Part shown: positions 1 to 7,726 of the stretch, piece by piece
How the letters are laid out: every line of letters starts with the position of its first letter
Numbering within the stretch: the stretch's first letter is position 1
DNA from: Candidatus Sifarchaeum subterraneum
Lineage (GTDB): Archaea > Asgardarchaeota > Sifarchaeia > Sifarchaeales > Sifarchaeaceae
Reading direction: 5' to 3'
Length of the DNA stretch: 15,704 nt
NCBI GenBank assembly: GCA_016292335.1
Contig: JAECRX010000013.1
Coordinates: 1 to 15,704 of the forward strand
Notes under the pieces: generated by a model
Seen by the model: only the letters and a program-made list of their open reading frames with translations
What the model was told of the DNA's origin: nothing
Database searches by the model: none
Made by a program: the position numbers and the translations under genes

Positions 1-1141
1 CTTGATAACCTTCTACGATTTTACCTCTTTTGCCAAGATTAAAAATTTTGGCTGGGTTTTCTGCAGAAATTTTCGCGAATTTTTGGAGTGGAATTCGACG
101 TTCCAATACTTGTGTGAACATAACAGGGAGTAGTGTTTCCAGTCCAGGAATCCCCGAAGGTGTATCATGAAAATTTCTTAGTTTCTCTTCCAACGAATGG
201 GGAGCATGATCGCTAGCGACAATGTCGATTTTACCGTTTTTCAGAGTTGACCATAATGTTCTAGTATCCTTGTTAGAACGCAATGGTGGCAACATCTTTG
301 CTAATGATCCTTGTTCAAATAGACATTCTTTTGTCAACATTAAGTGATGTGGGGTTACTTCGCAAGTTATGGGCATACCTCTGCTTTTAAGATCTAAAAT
401 TAATTTTATTGCACTGATAGTACTTACATGGCAGATATGAAGTTTAGAACGAGTAGCAGTCAGAAATCTGGAAAACCAGTTAATTGCTTCAGCTTCTTTT
501 TCAGGGCTATGAAGAAAAAGAAATTCTTCAATATCTGAAATATTTCTTTTTTTGGGTGATATTTCCCTTTTCTTAGAAAAATTTGGTGGCATGTCAGGAT
601 GAATTGCAATAGGAATTTTGTGAAGAGTGACTCTCCTAAACGCTTCTCTTGCTGTATCAAAATCGAAAGGGTCAAGTTTTTGATTTAGGCAGTGCGGATA
701 AATTTTAAATCCAATTATCTCTTCTTTTATTATCGTGTCTATTTCTTCTAAACGGTCTGGAAACAAACAGAAGAAACCTACATTCACGATTATTTCCTTA
801 TTTGCTTTTATTTTTTTTTCTCGAAGAGATTTATAGCTATTGGTGGGTGGTTTAGTATTAGGCATATCATGAACGGTTGTTATACCACCAGCTGCAGCTG
901 CACAAGTCCCTGTAAAAAATGTTTCTTTATATGATAATTCTAAATCTCTTAGGTGTACATGGCAATCAATTAGGCCTGGTAGAACTAGTTTACCTTCGAC
1001 ATCAATTCTAGTTATTGCTTTTGGGAGGTTAGGTTCTTTTCCTAGTTTAAAGATCTTTTCTCCTTTCAGGGCGATGCCACCGGATTTTATGCCTCTTGGG
1101 GTCAGAATTTTTGCGTTTACCAGGTTGATGTCAGTTTGCAA
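1..1141 (-). CDS. pyrC: Dihydroorotase, 3' end cut off by the window edge
   Basis: This is an amidohydrolase-family dihydroorotase, which cyclises N-carbamoyl-aspartate to dihydroorotate in cytoplasmic pyrimidine synthesis. About 380 residues are visible on the minus strand, and the C-terminal end lies beyond base 1. The metal-binding motif DCHVHLRD is at about residues 59-66. It is followed by GFK near 144-146, the position where some relatives carry a carboxylated lysine. Further motifs are IHPDMP near 180, HICHVST near 235, CEVTPHHL near 260 and the catalytic-aspartate motif ASDHAPH near 309. GIPGLE follows, typical of the dihydroorotase/allantoinase group. No ATG fits, so the likely start is the TTG at 1141, just after the repeat-free N terminus begins matching the family; a GGAAG lies 7 bases upstream. 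The gene starts 26 bases after the upstream KaiC-like gene ends, so the two are probably co-transcribed. Confidence 0.93.
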   Translation of the reverse strand, partial: MQTDINLVNAKILTPRGIKSGGIALKGEKIFKLGKEPNLPKAITRIDVEGKLVLPGLIDCHVHLRDLELSYKETFFTGTCAAAAGGITTVHDMPNTKPPTNSYKSLREKKIKANKEIIVNVGFFCLFPDRLEEIDTIIKEEIIGFKIYPHCLNQKLDPFDFDTAREAFRRVTLHKIPIAIHPDMPPNFSKKREISPKKRNISDIEEFLFLHSPEKEAEAINWFSRFLTATRSKLHICHVSTISAIKLILDLKSRGMPITCEVTPHHLMLTKECLFEQGSLAKMLPPLRSNKDTRTLWSTLKNGKIDIVASDHAPHSLEEKLRNFHDTPSGIPGLETLLPVMFTQVLERRIPLQKFAKISAENPAKIFNLGKRGKIVEGYQ

Positions 1142-1167
1142 GAAATTACTTCCATGAAAAAAACAAT

Positions 1168-1899
1168 CTAAATTCTTTCTGTGGTTTCGATTTTCACTCC
1201 ATCGTCTCTTGAAACGATGATTTGGTGTATGCCCATTCCAGGGATTGTCTTTCTCAGCTTGAGAATTCTAAAGAATCGATCTAACATTGTTCCCCTTTTT
1301 TTCGTGAAAAATTCAATCACGCCATCGGATAAATGTTGAAATTTAATTTCTATTTTTGGCTCATGCATTCCCGTTACAAGGATAATGAAGTGTACCCCAC
1401 CAATTTCTCTTATTTTCATTAACATGTATTCTAGTAGGTCATTGACTTCCTCTTCAGAAAAATTTTCAATTAATTTGGAGAAGGAATCTACTATTGACCA
1501 AAATTGCACTCCTTGGTCAAATTGTGTCAAATACTGAGTTCTAATGAAATTAATCACACTTGATTCCCATGCAAAGGAGGTTCTAGGTTCTAATTCACTC
1601 CCATAAGAACCAATAAATTGAGGTGTATACGCATCAATCCACACCCAACTACCATTTTCCTCTAGTTGTTCTATATTCCAATCGTAGAGCATTAGATCTG
1701 CTTTAACTTCAGAAGGCGGCATGTCAACAGACACATAGATAACTTTTTCTCCATTTCTTGCTTGATTGACTAAAAGCTGTTGTACGAATGTTGTGAATTC
1801 CGATCCTGGCTCACCAAAAACCGTTATCAAGCTTTTATCTGGTATCCCACCACCAAGAAAGGTATCAAGTACTCTTGAACCAGTTTTCCAGATTTGCAT
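1168..1899 (-). CDS. KaiC/RAD55-like RecA-fold protein with degenerate P-loop
   Basis: A 243-residue single KaiC domain. The N terminus (TGSRVLDTFLGGGIP) is the usual opening of KaiC/RAD55 proteins. The Walker A position, residues 29-36, reads GEPGSEFT: the catalytic lysine is replaced by phenylalanine and the preceding glycine by glutamate. The paired glutamates that follow the next strand in KaiC-type ATPases (seen as VEERP in the paralogue at 11374-12105) are here DM at residues 59-60. A Walker B-like strand (FWSIVDSFS) is kept. The protein is therefore probably a non-hydrolysing regulator or scaffold in the cytoplasm; this is inference. It starts at ATG 1899 with a GGAG about 10 bases upstream. 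It is divergent from the pilus locus and precedes pyrC. ArlH of the archaellum is a KaiC-like partner of the motor ATPase, which makes a pilus link conceivable but unproven. Confidence 0.85.
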   Translation of the reverse strand: MQIWKTGSRVLDTFLGGGIPDKSLITVFGEPGSEFTTFVQQLLVNQARNGEKVIYVSVDMPPSEVKADLMLYDWNIEQLEENGSWVWIDAYTPQFIGSYGSELEPRTSFAWESSVINFIRTQYLTQFDQGVQFWSIVDSFSKLIENFSEEEVNDLLEYMLMKIREIGGVHFIILVTGMHEPKIEIKFQHLSDGVIEFFTKKRGTMLDRFFRILKLRKTIPGMGIHQIIVSRDDGVKIETTERI

Positions 1900-1922
1900 A
1901 TTAACAGATCTCCACGCAGAAG

Positions 1923-1931
1923 TTTTTATAT
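1923..1931 (-). promoter_or_regulatory. TATA-box-like element for the KaiC-like gene
   Basis: On the minus strand this reads ATATAAAAA, a good archaeal TATA box. It ends about 24 bases before the ATG at 1899, which would put transcription start almost at the start codon and give a very short or absent leader. A GGAG near 1910-1913 would then lie upstream of the transcript start, so either this box or that ribosome site may not be used. Confidence 0.35.
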
Positions 1932-2076
1932 CTAAGCTGTTTCATGATGAAGGTTTATTTCTCTGTATATTAAAATCTAATATCTATTTTTATTTTTTCT
2001 CAAAAAATTCTCAACAAATTGAAAGCAAATCGGAAAATTCAACATGATTAGATTTAATATGGGTAATTTTATTCAA

Positions 2077-2116
2077 CTAATCTCCATAAGAAACTAACAC
2101 TTGGTATAGAGATTAG
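2077..2116. repeat. 8-bp perfect inverted repeat, possible operator or hairpin
   Basis: CTAATCTC at 2077-2084 and GAGATTAG at 2109-2116 are exact reverse complements separated by 24 bases. They lie between the divergent KaiC-like and pilus genes and just upstream of a terminator-like hairpin. The arms could bind a dimeric regulator or form a weak stem. In AT-rich DNA an 8-bp match can also arise by chance. Confidence 0.4.
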
Positions 2117-2145
2117 AATGTGTAAAAGTCTGAAATTATCAAATG

Positions 2146-2171
2146 TGTGGTAATTTGCCACAACTTTTTTT
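2146..2171 (+). terminator. Hairpin plus T-tract upstream of the pilus locus
   Basis: TGTGGTA and TGCCACA (2146-2152 and 2156-2162) pair over seven positions with one G-T wobble and a three-base loop. A run of seven T follows at 2165-2171. No plus-strand gene ends just upstream. It is therefore either the 3' end of a small plus-strand RNA starting in the 1950-2050 area or an attenuator-like element in the long pilus leader. Archaeal termination often needs only the T-run, so the hairpin may be incidental. Confidence 0.4.
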
Positions 2172-2366
2172 AAGAATGGCGAACTTCCCCTACCAAAAAT
2201 ACTCTTAAGAATTTAGGATAACCTAGCTTCTCCCCAGTCAATTGTTTGGCCTTCTAGTTAAAAAATTTCACATAAAATTCACCAGAACAACAATTTATGA
2301 GAATAAATATGATTCGACAACAAAAAGAGATGTTGATTATTGCTACTACGTGAAATCAATTTTATC

Positions 2367-3206
2367 ATGGAGATAGTGCGGATAGCCCTTGCTTTAGTCT
2401 TGTTGAGTTTTGCGTCTTTTCGCGATGCCAAAACACGTGAAGTAGAAGACCAAATTTGGGCGATTATGATGCTATGCGGGTTAATTATTTTTTTATTGCA
2501 AACTTTCCTCTTTCTCAACACACGCATCATTTCTTATGCTATTATTTCTGTTACTGTTTCATTTTTGATGGCTGTTACTCTATTCTCTTTCGGATTGTTT
2601 GGAGGAGCGGATGGAAAAGCCCTTATCGGCATTGCTTTCATGTTTCCTTATCCCTTTTCCTCAATTTACCCAAAATCTTTCTTAATTCCCATTTTCCCTA
2701 TTGTAGTTTTTTTTAACGCTCTTATACTTACAATCGTATTTCCTATATTTTTTGTCTTTTTGAACTCTATTGACTTAATCAGATACAAAAAGACCATTTT
2801 TAGAGGATTAGAGCATGAACCTATTTATAAAAAAATAATTCTGTTCATAACCTGTTGTAGAATTCGGATTAATGGTTCCAAAAAGAATTTCTACCCAATT
2901 GTAAGTTTGGAGAAAAGAGAAGATGGAAGTCTGAAACAGGTAATAAATCTTTTTGATAGAGATAGAGTAAACAAAGACCGGGATGTTGAAAATCTTATAG
3001 AATTTTATGGTGAAAACGCTTTAGATGAAAAAATATGGGTTACATATGGTATTCCTCTTATAATCCCTATAACTCTTGGATTAATATTTGCCATCACAAT
3101 CGGAGATTTGTTTCATATGATTATAGTCGGCATTAAATTTGGAGATCTAGTTCATGATTTTGTCACAAATATTTTATTCGATGTTATGAATGTAATTAAT
3201 ACGTGA
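2367..3206 (+). CDS. Archaeal prepilin peptidase (A24 family, PibD/ArlK type)
   Basis: A membrane aspartyl protease that cleaves class III signal peptides of pilin-like proteins at the cytoplasmic membrane face. It has 279 residues from ATG 2367; the frame also permits a TTG at 2340, but ATG matches the expected hydrophobic N terminus. The first catalytic aspartate is D20 in SFRDAKTREVED. The second is D82 in FGGADGKAL, the archaeal form of the GxGD motif. About six hydrophobic segments are present, at residues 3-15, 29-50, 53-77, 83-97, 110-135 and 225-248. Between the last two lies a cytoplasmic, charged loop of about 85 residues (roughly 140-225), as in archaeal family members. It is the first gene of the plus-strand pilus cluster, followed after 70 bases by a pilin-like gene. 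The assignment to the A24 family is firm, but whether it serves pilins, archaellins or both cannot be told. Confidence 0.9.
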   Translation: MEIVRIALALVLLSFASFRDAKTREVEDQIWAIMMLCGLIIFLLQTFLFLNTRIISYAIISVTVSFLMAVTLFSFGLFGGADGKALIGIAFMFPYPFSSIYPKSFLIPIFPIVVFFNALILTIVFPIFFVFLNSIDLIRYKKTIFRGLEHEPIYKKIILFITCCRIRINGSKKNFYPIVSLEKREDGSLKQVINLFDRDRVNKDRDVENLIEFYGENALDEKIWVTYGIPLIIPITLGLIFAITIGDLFHMIIVGIKFGDLVHDFVTNILFDVMNVINT

Positions 3207-3276
3207 CTCCAGAATTGTATTTCAGAGGGAAATAAAATTAGGGGAATAAGATTCACGAGCTGAGGATTGAACCAAG

Positions 3277-3777
3277 ATGGTTGGGCAATATGTAACTGTG
3301 ACCGTGACTTTCCTCCTAGGAGTCATGGTTTTAGTTTCAGTGACTGTAACATTCCAAAACTTTGAGAGCTCAGTTGAGGCAATGACTGCCCAAATTGAGC
3401 TTAAGAATCTTGCCGAAAAAGTTGCTTCAGCCGTTGAAAAAGCATATGAACTCGGAAAAGATCATGGATCTGATATCCCTGCTGATACCTTAGTTGTGGA
3501 GATATTTCTTTCACTCCCTTCTACGGTTGCAAAGCATGAATACGTAATCACCTTAGATAACTTTACTGTTACTCTTGATAGTATAAATTATGATAGAGGA
3601 AATTTAACCGCCGAATGGTTAAACCCCGAAACCCCTACCTCGATTACGTTTCCCTTGAATGTAGAATTCCCTCAAACAGGAATTGATCGATTTACTGGTG
3701 TAATCAGTAGTAGTTATTCCAATCACTATGTGAAATATTATGCAAATTCCGATAGAATCGAAATATCCAGCACTTAA
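3277..3777 (+). CDS. Small pilin-like membrane-anchored protein
   Basis: A 166-residue protein with one N-terminal hydrophobic helix (about residues 5-26) followed by an extracytoplasmic domain rich in beta-prone and polar residues. Two N-glycosylation sequons (NFT, NLT) are present. The start is fixed: an in-frame stop lies at 3268-3270 and a GAGG sits 11 bases before ATG 3277. The N terminus is MVGQYVT. It shares the GQ dipeptide seen at the expected cleavage site of the other pilin-like proteins in this locus, but lacks the usual lysine/arginine before it, so it may be processed poorly or not at all. It lies between the prepilin peptidase and the ATPase, a position typical of a pilus subunit or assembly component. 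I do not recognise a specific family. Confidence 0.75.
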   Translation: MVGQYVTVTVTFLLGVMVLVSVTVTFQNFESSVEAMTAQIELKNLAEKVASAVEKAYELGKDHGSDIPADTLVVEIFLSLPSTVAKHEYVITLDNFTVTLDSINYDRGNLTAEWLNPETPTSITFPLNVEFPQTGIDRFTGVISSSYSNHYVKYYANSDRIEISST

Positions 3778-3797
3778 AGGTGTGTCCTGATTTAAAA

Positions 3798-5867
3798 ATG
3801 TACGATAATGGAGGAAATAGATTTTTGATTGAGGAAATGGAGTTCGAGGTTCAGATCAGTGGAGAACTCCTATCTAAAATTATGGTCCATGCTTCAAGTT
3901 CTTCTGAAGATGTAGCTGGCTTATTAATTGGAAATTTTGACCAGCCTGGCTTTTTAGTCATTCATGATTGTGTTAAAGGAAAAGCCTCAAAATCAAAAAA
4001 TGATACAGTTGTCCTTGATGAATCTTTTTTAATGGAAGCTGCTTCAAAATACACTAAAGAGGAATTTGGAGAAAATATAGTTGGCTGGTATCATTCCCAC
4101 AATGAAAAAGGTATATTTACCTCTGATGAAGATATTTCTATTCAAAACAAATTTCAATCTTTATTTCCAAATGCGATTTTATTAGTTGTTGATCCTGGAA
4201 CAAATGAATTCAACTTTTTCAAACTAATAGGTAATACTTGGACAACGGTTGAACATAATATTGGAATGGAACCAACAATAGAAATACCAGTAACTCTTTC
4301 TTCGCCTGAAATTTTTGAAGACGAAGGATTAACACCTTCTGCTACTCCTTCAGCAGTTCCTACCACCATATCTCCCCCTTCAATGCCCTCTGTCCCTATC
4401 TTGGAAGAAACCTATCCTCTCATTCCTCCTTTCGCATATGCATTGATTCAAACAGACCCAATCTCTAAGCGTACCAAATATATCGTTGTTGAAGTTCCTG
4501 TTTCAAGCGAAGATAGAGAAATAATGAAAATGGTCAAGGAATTTCTAGTGGAAAGTCTTGATATTGACTTTGGAATTATCAAGAAAAAAGGAAAGGCAAT
4601 GGAATATCTTCGAAAAAAGATTAGCGAAATAATCAAAGATTACGATATTAAAATTGATGAAAAAGGTTTTGACAAACTCACATATTTTGTATCACGCGAT
4701 TTCATTGGCTTTGGAAAAATAGAGCCGATGATGAAAGATCATATGATCGAAGACATAAGCTGCGACGGTACCAATGTCCAGATTTACATTTGGCACAGGA
4801 AATACGAGTCGATTCCAACAAGTGTCATCTTTGAAACTGAAGAAGAACTGGATTCGCTAGTTATCAAAATGGCTCAACGTGCAGGAAGACATATTTCTGT
4901 GGCACAACCTTTACTAGATGCGTCTTTAGATGATGGTAGTAGAATTCAAATTACTTATGGGAAGGAAGTAACCCAACGTGGTTCTACATTCACGATACGA
5001 AAATTTAGGGCTGATCCACTTACCATCACAGATTTAATCATGTTTAACACCCTAGAGCCAGAAATGGCGGCCTTCTTCTGGTTTGTACTTGAACATAGAC
5101 ATTCTGTGTTAATTGCAGGCGGAGTTGCTTCAGGAAAGACAACCTTGATGAACTGCCTTTCGATGTTTATCCTGCCCGACCTAAAAATTGTCTCAATTGA
5201 AGACACAGCCGAATTAAATATTGCCCATGACAACTGGATACCTTCCGTTGCTAGACCTGGATTAGGCAGTGAAAAAAGAGGGGAGATCACAATGTTTGAC
5301 TTATTAAAAGCGTCATTAAGACAAAGGCCTGACTACATCATCGTTGGTGAAATACGAGGTGAAGAAGCATACAGTTTATTCCAAGCAATGGCAACTGGCC
5401 ATCTCGGAATGTCAACAATTCACGGAGACAGTGTTCCGAGTGTAATTCACAGACTTGAGTCTGAACCCATGAATATTCCGCGTGGTTTGCTTTCATCACT
5501 TGATATTGTTGCTATTATGCGCAAAATCAGATATGGCGGAAAATACGTCAGAAGATGTATTGTCGTTCAAGAAATGATTGGTATTGACCCAGTGACGAAT
5601 GAAATACTTACAAATAAAACTTTCAGTTGGAATCCTCGGGATGACAGCTTTATCTACCTTGGTCGAAGTATAATTCTAGAAAAAATTATGGAACAGATGG
5701 GGCTAGCAGAAGATGATATATGGAGTGAAATCGATAGAAGGAAAACAATTCTTCGATATATGGTCAAAAAGCGAATCAGAAATTATCAAGATGTTGCTAG
5801 TCTGATTCGTGAATATTATTCAGACCCAGAAGGAATGTACGAAAGAGCAAGTAGAGGATTAATTTAA
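3798..5867 (+). CDS. JAMM metalloprotease fused to TadA/VirB11-type pilus ATPase
   Basis: A single uninterrupted frame of 689 residues from ATG 3798. A GTG at 3780 overlaps an AGGTG at 3778-3782, which sits 15 bases before the ATG; a TTG at 3825, 10 bases after GGAGG, is a third option. Residues about 15-150 form a JAB/MPN domain with a full JAMM zinc site: E37, H99-S-H101, seven residues, S109, two residues, D112. A Pro/Ser/Thr-rich linker follows (about 166-204). Next comes an archaeal-type secretion ATPase: an N-terminal domain from about 205, Walker A GGVASGKT (441-448), Asp box IEDTAEL (467-473), Walker B region DYIIVGEIRG (512-521) and His box ATGHLGMSTIHGDS (532-545). The ATPase would drive pilus assembly at the membrane with the two downstream T2SF proteins. 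Known JAMM enzymes cleave ubiquitin-like conjugates or process precursors; its substrate here is unknown. The active-site residues appear intact in both halves. Confidence 0.93.
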   Translation: MYDNGGNRFLIEEMEFEVQISGELLSKIMVHASSSSEDVAGLLIGNFDQPGFLVIHDCVKGKASKSKNDTVVLDESFLMEAASKYTKEEFGENIVGWYHSHNEKGIFTSDEDISIQNKFQSLFPNAILLVVDPGTNEFNFFKLIGNTWTTVEHNIGMEPTIEIPVTLSSPEIFEDEGLTPSATPSAVPTTISPPSMPSVPILEETYPLIPPFAYALIQTDPISKRTKYIVVEVPVSSEDREIMKMVKEFLVESLDIDFGIIKKKGKAMEYLRKKISEIIKDYDIKIDEKGFDKLTYFVSRDFIGFGKIEPMMKDHMIEDISCDGTNVQIYIWHRKYESIPTSVIFETEEELDSLVIKMAQRAGRHISVAQPLLDASLDDGSRIQITYGKEVTQRGSTFTIRKFRADPLTITDLIMFNTLEPEMAAFFWFVLEHRHSVLIAGGVASGKTTLMNCLSMFILPDLKIVSIEDTAELNIAHDNWIPSVARPGLGSEKRGEITMFDLLKASLRQRPDYIIVGEIRGEEAYSLFQAMATGHLGMSTIHGDSVPSVIHRLESEPMNIPRGLLSSLDIVAIMRKIRYGGKYVRRCIVVQEMIGIDPVTNEILTNKTFSWNPRDDSFIYLGRSIILEKIMEQMGLAEDDIWSEIDRRKTILRYMVKKRIRNYQDVASLIREYYSDPEGMYERASRGLI

Positions 5868-5929
5868 GCAAAAAAATTGTATGTTTTTATCTACAGATTA
5901 GATCATCCGATTCCTGTGAGGAATGATAA

Positions 5930-6820
5930 ATGAGCAAAAAAATCCGAAAGTTTGCGTATACTAAACTAGGCACAAAGCTTGAACCACATTTACCTCGCTT
6001 TGAGGGACTGGAACAAAACCTGCAAAAAGCTGGGATCGAAACTAGTTTACGAGCATACGTTAGCGTAACCTTTTTTGTTTGTATGATTGTCTTCGGAGTT
6101 ATATTTGCCTCAACTTTTATTTTGGGCTATTTTCTTTTCCTCCCAACCGCGATATTAGCTTGGATAAATGTATTTCTCCTTTCACTCATATGTGCATTTA
6201 TTGGAAGTGGCGTTACATTTGCTCTCTATTACACATATCCTTCTCTGAAAGCTAGTACTAGAAAAACGAACTTGGATTCAGCTCTCCCCTCAGTAGCTGG
6301 TTATATGGCGGCCATGGCGAGTGCTGGAGTACCTCCAGATAAAATTTTCCTTAGTTTGACGAAAAGAGAAGAAATGGTCTCCCCTGAGATGGGAAGAGAA
6401 GCCAAAGTCATCACCCGTAATATAGAATTGCTGGGGTATGACATACTAAAGGCTCTGGAGGATGCATCACAAAGATCTCCCTCCGCTAAATATAGCGCTT
6501 TTCTTGAAGGAATGATTGCAACAGTAGTAGCTGGGGGAGATATGAAACATTACTTATCAAGTGAAACCAAAACCTTGATGCGTGACAAAGAAGTAGAAAC
6601 AAAAGACTATGCAGACTCTCTAGGGGTTTGGGCTGAACTCTACTTGACGGCTATTGTCGTAGGGCCATTGTTCTTTGTAATAATGCTCTCAACCTTATCC
6701 GCAATGGGGGGTGGTTTATTTGCAACGCGAGAATTGCTCCTTCTTCTTGTCTATTTCCTCATTCCGATTGGAGAGATAGCTTTCATTTTACTCATAAGTG
6801 CAAGTCAACCTCAGGAGTGA
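5930..6820 (+). CDS. T2SF/TadC-like pilus assembly membrane protein 1
   Basis: A 296-residue platform protein of the type II secretion F/TadC/ArlJ family, which sits in the membrane and couples the ATPase to pilin extrusion. Hydrophobic segments are at about 43-66, 74-100, 236-258 and 268-291. The cytoplasmic T2SF helical domain spans about 115-225 and carries the typical ALPSVAGYMAAMASAGVPP stretch. The start is ATG 5930, with GAGG eight bases upstream (5918-5921). It follows the ATPase by 62 bases and precedes a second T2SF protein by only 7 bases. Archaellum ArlJ carries two T2SF domains in one chain; here they are two separate genes, as in Tad systems. Confidence 0.9.
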   Translation: MSKKIRKFAYTKLGTKLEPHLPRFEGLEQNLQKAGIETSLRAYVSVTFFVCMIVFGVIFASTFILGYFLFLPTAILAWINVFLLSLICAFIGSGVTFALYYTYPSLKASTRKTNLDSALPSVAGYMAAMASAGVPPDKIFLSLTKREEMVSPEMGREAKVITRNIELLGYDILKALEDASQRSPSAKYSAFLEGMIATVVAGGDMKHYLSSETKTLMRDKEVETKDYADSLGVWAELYLTAIVVGPLFFVIMLSTLSAMGGGLFATRELLLLLVYFLIPIGEIAFILLISASQPQE

Positions 6821-6827
6821 AAAAAAA

Positions 6828-7709
6828 ATGGCGAGAATAACTGATGCAAGAATGAAACTGATATGGACAATTTCAATAGCATTATTCGTCATATTCCTTG
6901 TAATCGGAATAATATCTTTCTTCGGAATCCTTCCATCAGCCATCCTTATTATCGATGATTGGATCATTATCGGTATCATAGTAATGATTGGTCCACCAGC
7001 AATTGCATATTGGACTAATCAACGTTGGTACGATGGTATAGATGAAAATCTTCCACAAGTTTTAAGAGACATTGCTGATGCACAAAGAACTGGCCTCTCG
7101 CTGACACGTGCTGTTACAGAAAGCTCCAAACGTGCATATGGTCCTCTAACCCCTGAATTAGAAAAAATGGCATCAAAAATCTCATGGGGAGTATCTTTTG
7201 AAGAGTCTCTTGAATCTTTTGCAGAGAGTGCCAATACCCCACTTGTTAGACGATCATCCATCTTGATACTAGAAGCTGAAAGATATGGTGGGGCTTCAGA
7301 AGATATCTTTGATTCAGCGCATTCACATACCAGTGAGCTCTTAACGCTGAGGAAAGAAAGATTAGGGCAAATGAAACCATACCTTTATACTGTTTACATG
7401 GCATTCTTGGTTTTCTTATTTGTCTGTATAATCTTGGTAATGACCTTCTTCGTTCCTTTAGCTGGATTTGCAGAGGCTGGTATCGCAGGAGCAGCTGGAA
7501 GCCCCTTTGGGACAGTCGATGTGGAATTTTATAAGAGATTATTCCTCCATATGCTAATGATAGAAGCTCTCTTCGGAGGCCTTGTAGCTGGACAAATGGG
7601 CGAAGGAAATATGAAATCAGGGCTAAAACATTCTCTCATTTTACTTACTCTGGGATATGTAAGCTACAAAGCTATTGTTTACCTTAATCTTGTGCCTCTG
7701 CTATTTTGA
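6828..7709 (+). CDS. T2SF/TadC-like pilus assembly membrane protein 2
   Basis: A 293-residue second T2SF-family membrane protein. Hydrophobic segments lie at about 11-33, 44-62, 182-210, 238-258 and 268-292. The cytoplasmic T2SF domain is at about 72-180, with NLPQVLRDIADAQRTGLSL as its opening, the usual family signature. The start at ATG 6828 is supported by GGAGTGA at 6814-6820, seven bases upstream and overlapping the stop of the preceding gene. This spacing makes translational coupling very likely, consistent with the two proteins forming one platform in a fixed ratio. The frame stays open back to 6798, but that start has no such ribosome site. Confidence 0.9.
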   Translation: MARITDARMKLIWTISIALFVIFLVIGIISFFGILPSAILIIDDWIIIGIIVMIGPPAIAYWTNQRWYDGIDENLPQVLRDIADAQRTGLSLTRAVTESSKRAYGPLTPELEKMASKISWGVSFEESLESFAESANTPLVRRSSILILEAERYGGASEDIFDSAHSHTSELLTLRKERLGQMKPYLYTVYMAFLVFLFVCIILVMTFFVPLAGFAEAGIAGAAGSPFGTVDVEFYKRLFLHMLMIEALFGGLVAGQMGEGNMKSGLKHSLILLTLGYVSYKAIVYLNLVPLLF

Positions 7710-7726
7710 AGATAGGTGTGTTCTTT

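Larger units (their letters stand above)
1900..2366. other. AT-rich divergent intergenic region
   Basis: About 470 bases separate the minus-strand KaiC-like gene from the plus-strand pilus locus. I see no convincing gene; the 1766-2047 reading frame is mostly antisense to the KaiC-like gene and of low complexity. The spacer holds a TATA-like element for the minus gene, an 8-bp inverted repeat and a hairpin followed by a T-tract, each listed separately. Its length suggests a regulated divergent promoter or a small RNA gene. Confidence 0.5.

Noticed and set aside
1766..2047. Plus-strand reading frame antisense to the KaiC-like gene
   Set aside because: The first half mirrors a well-supported gene and the second half is low-complexity Phe/Ser/Lys from AT-rich spacer.
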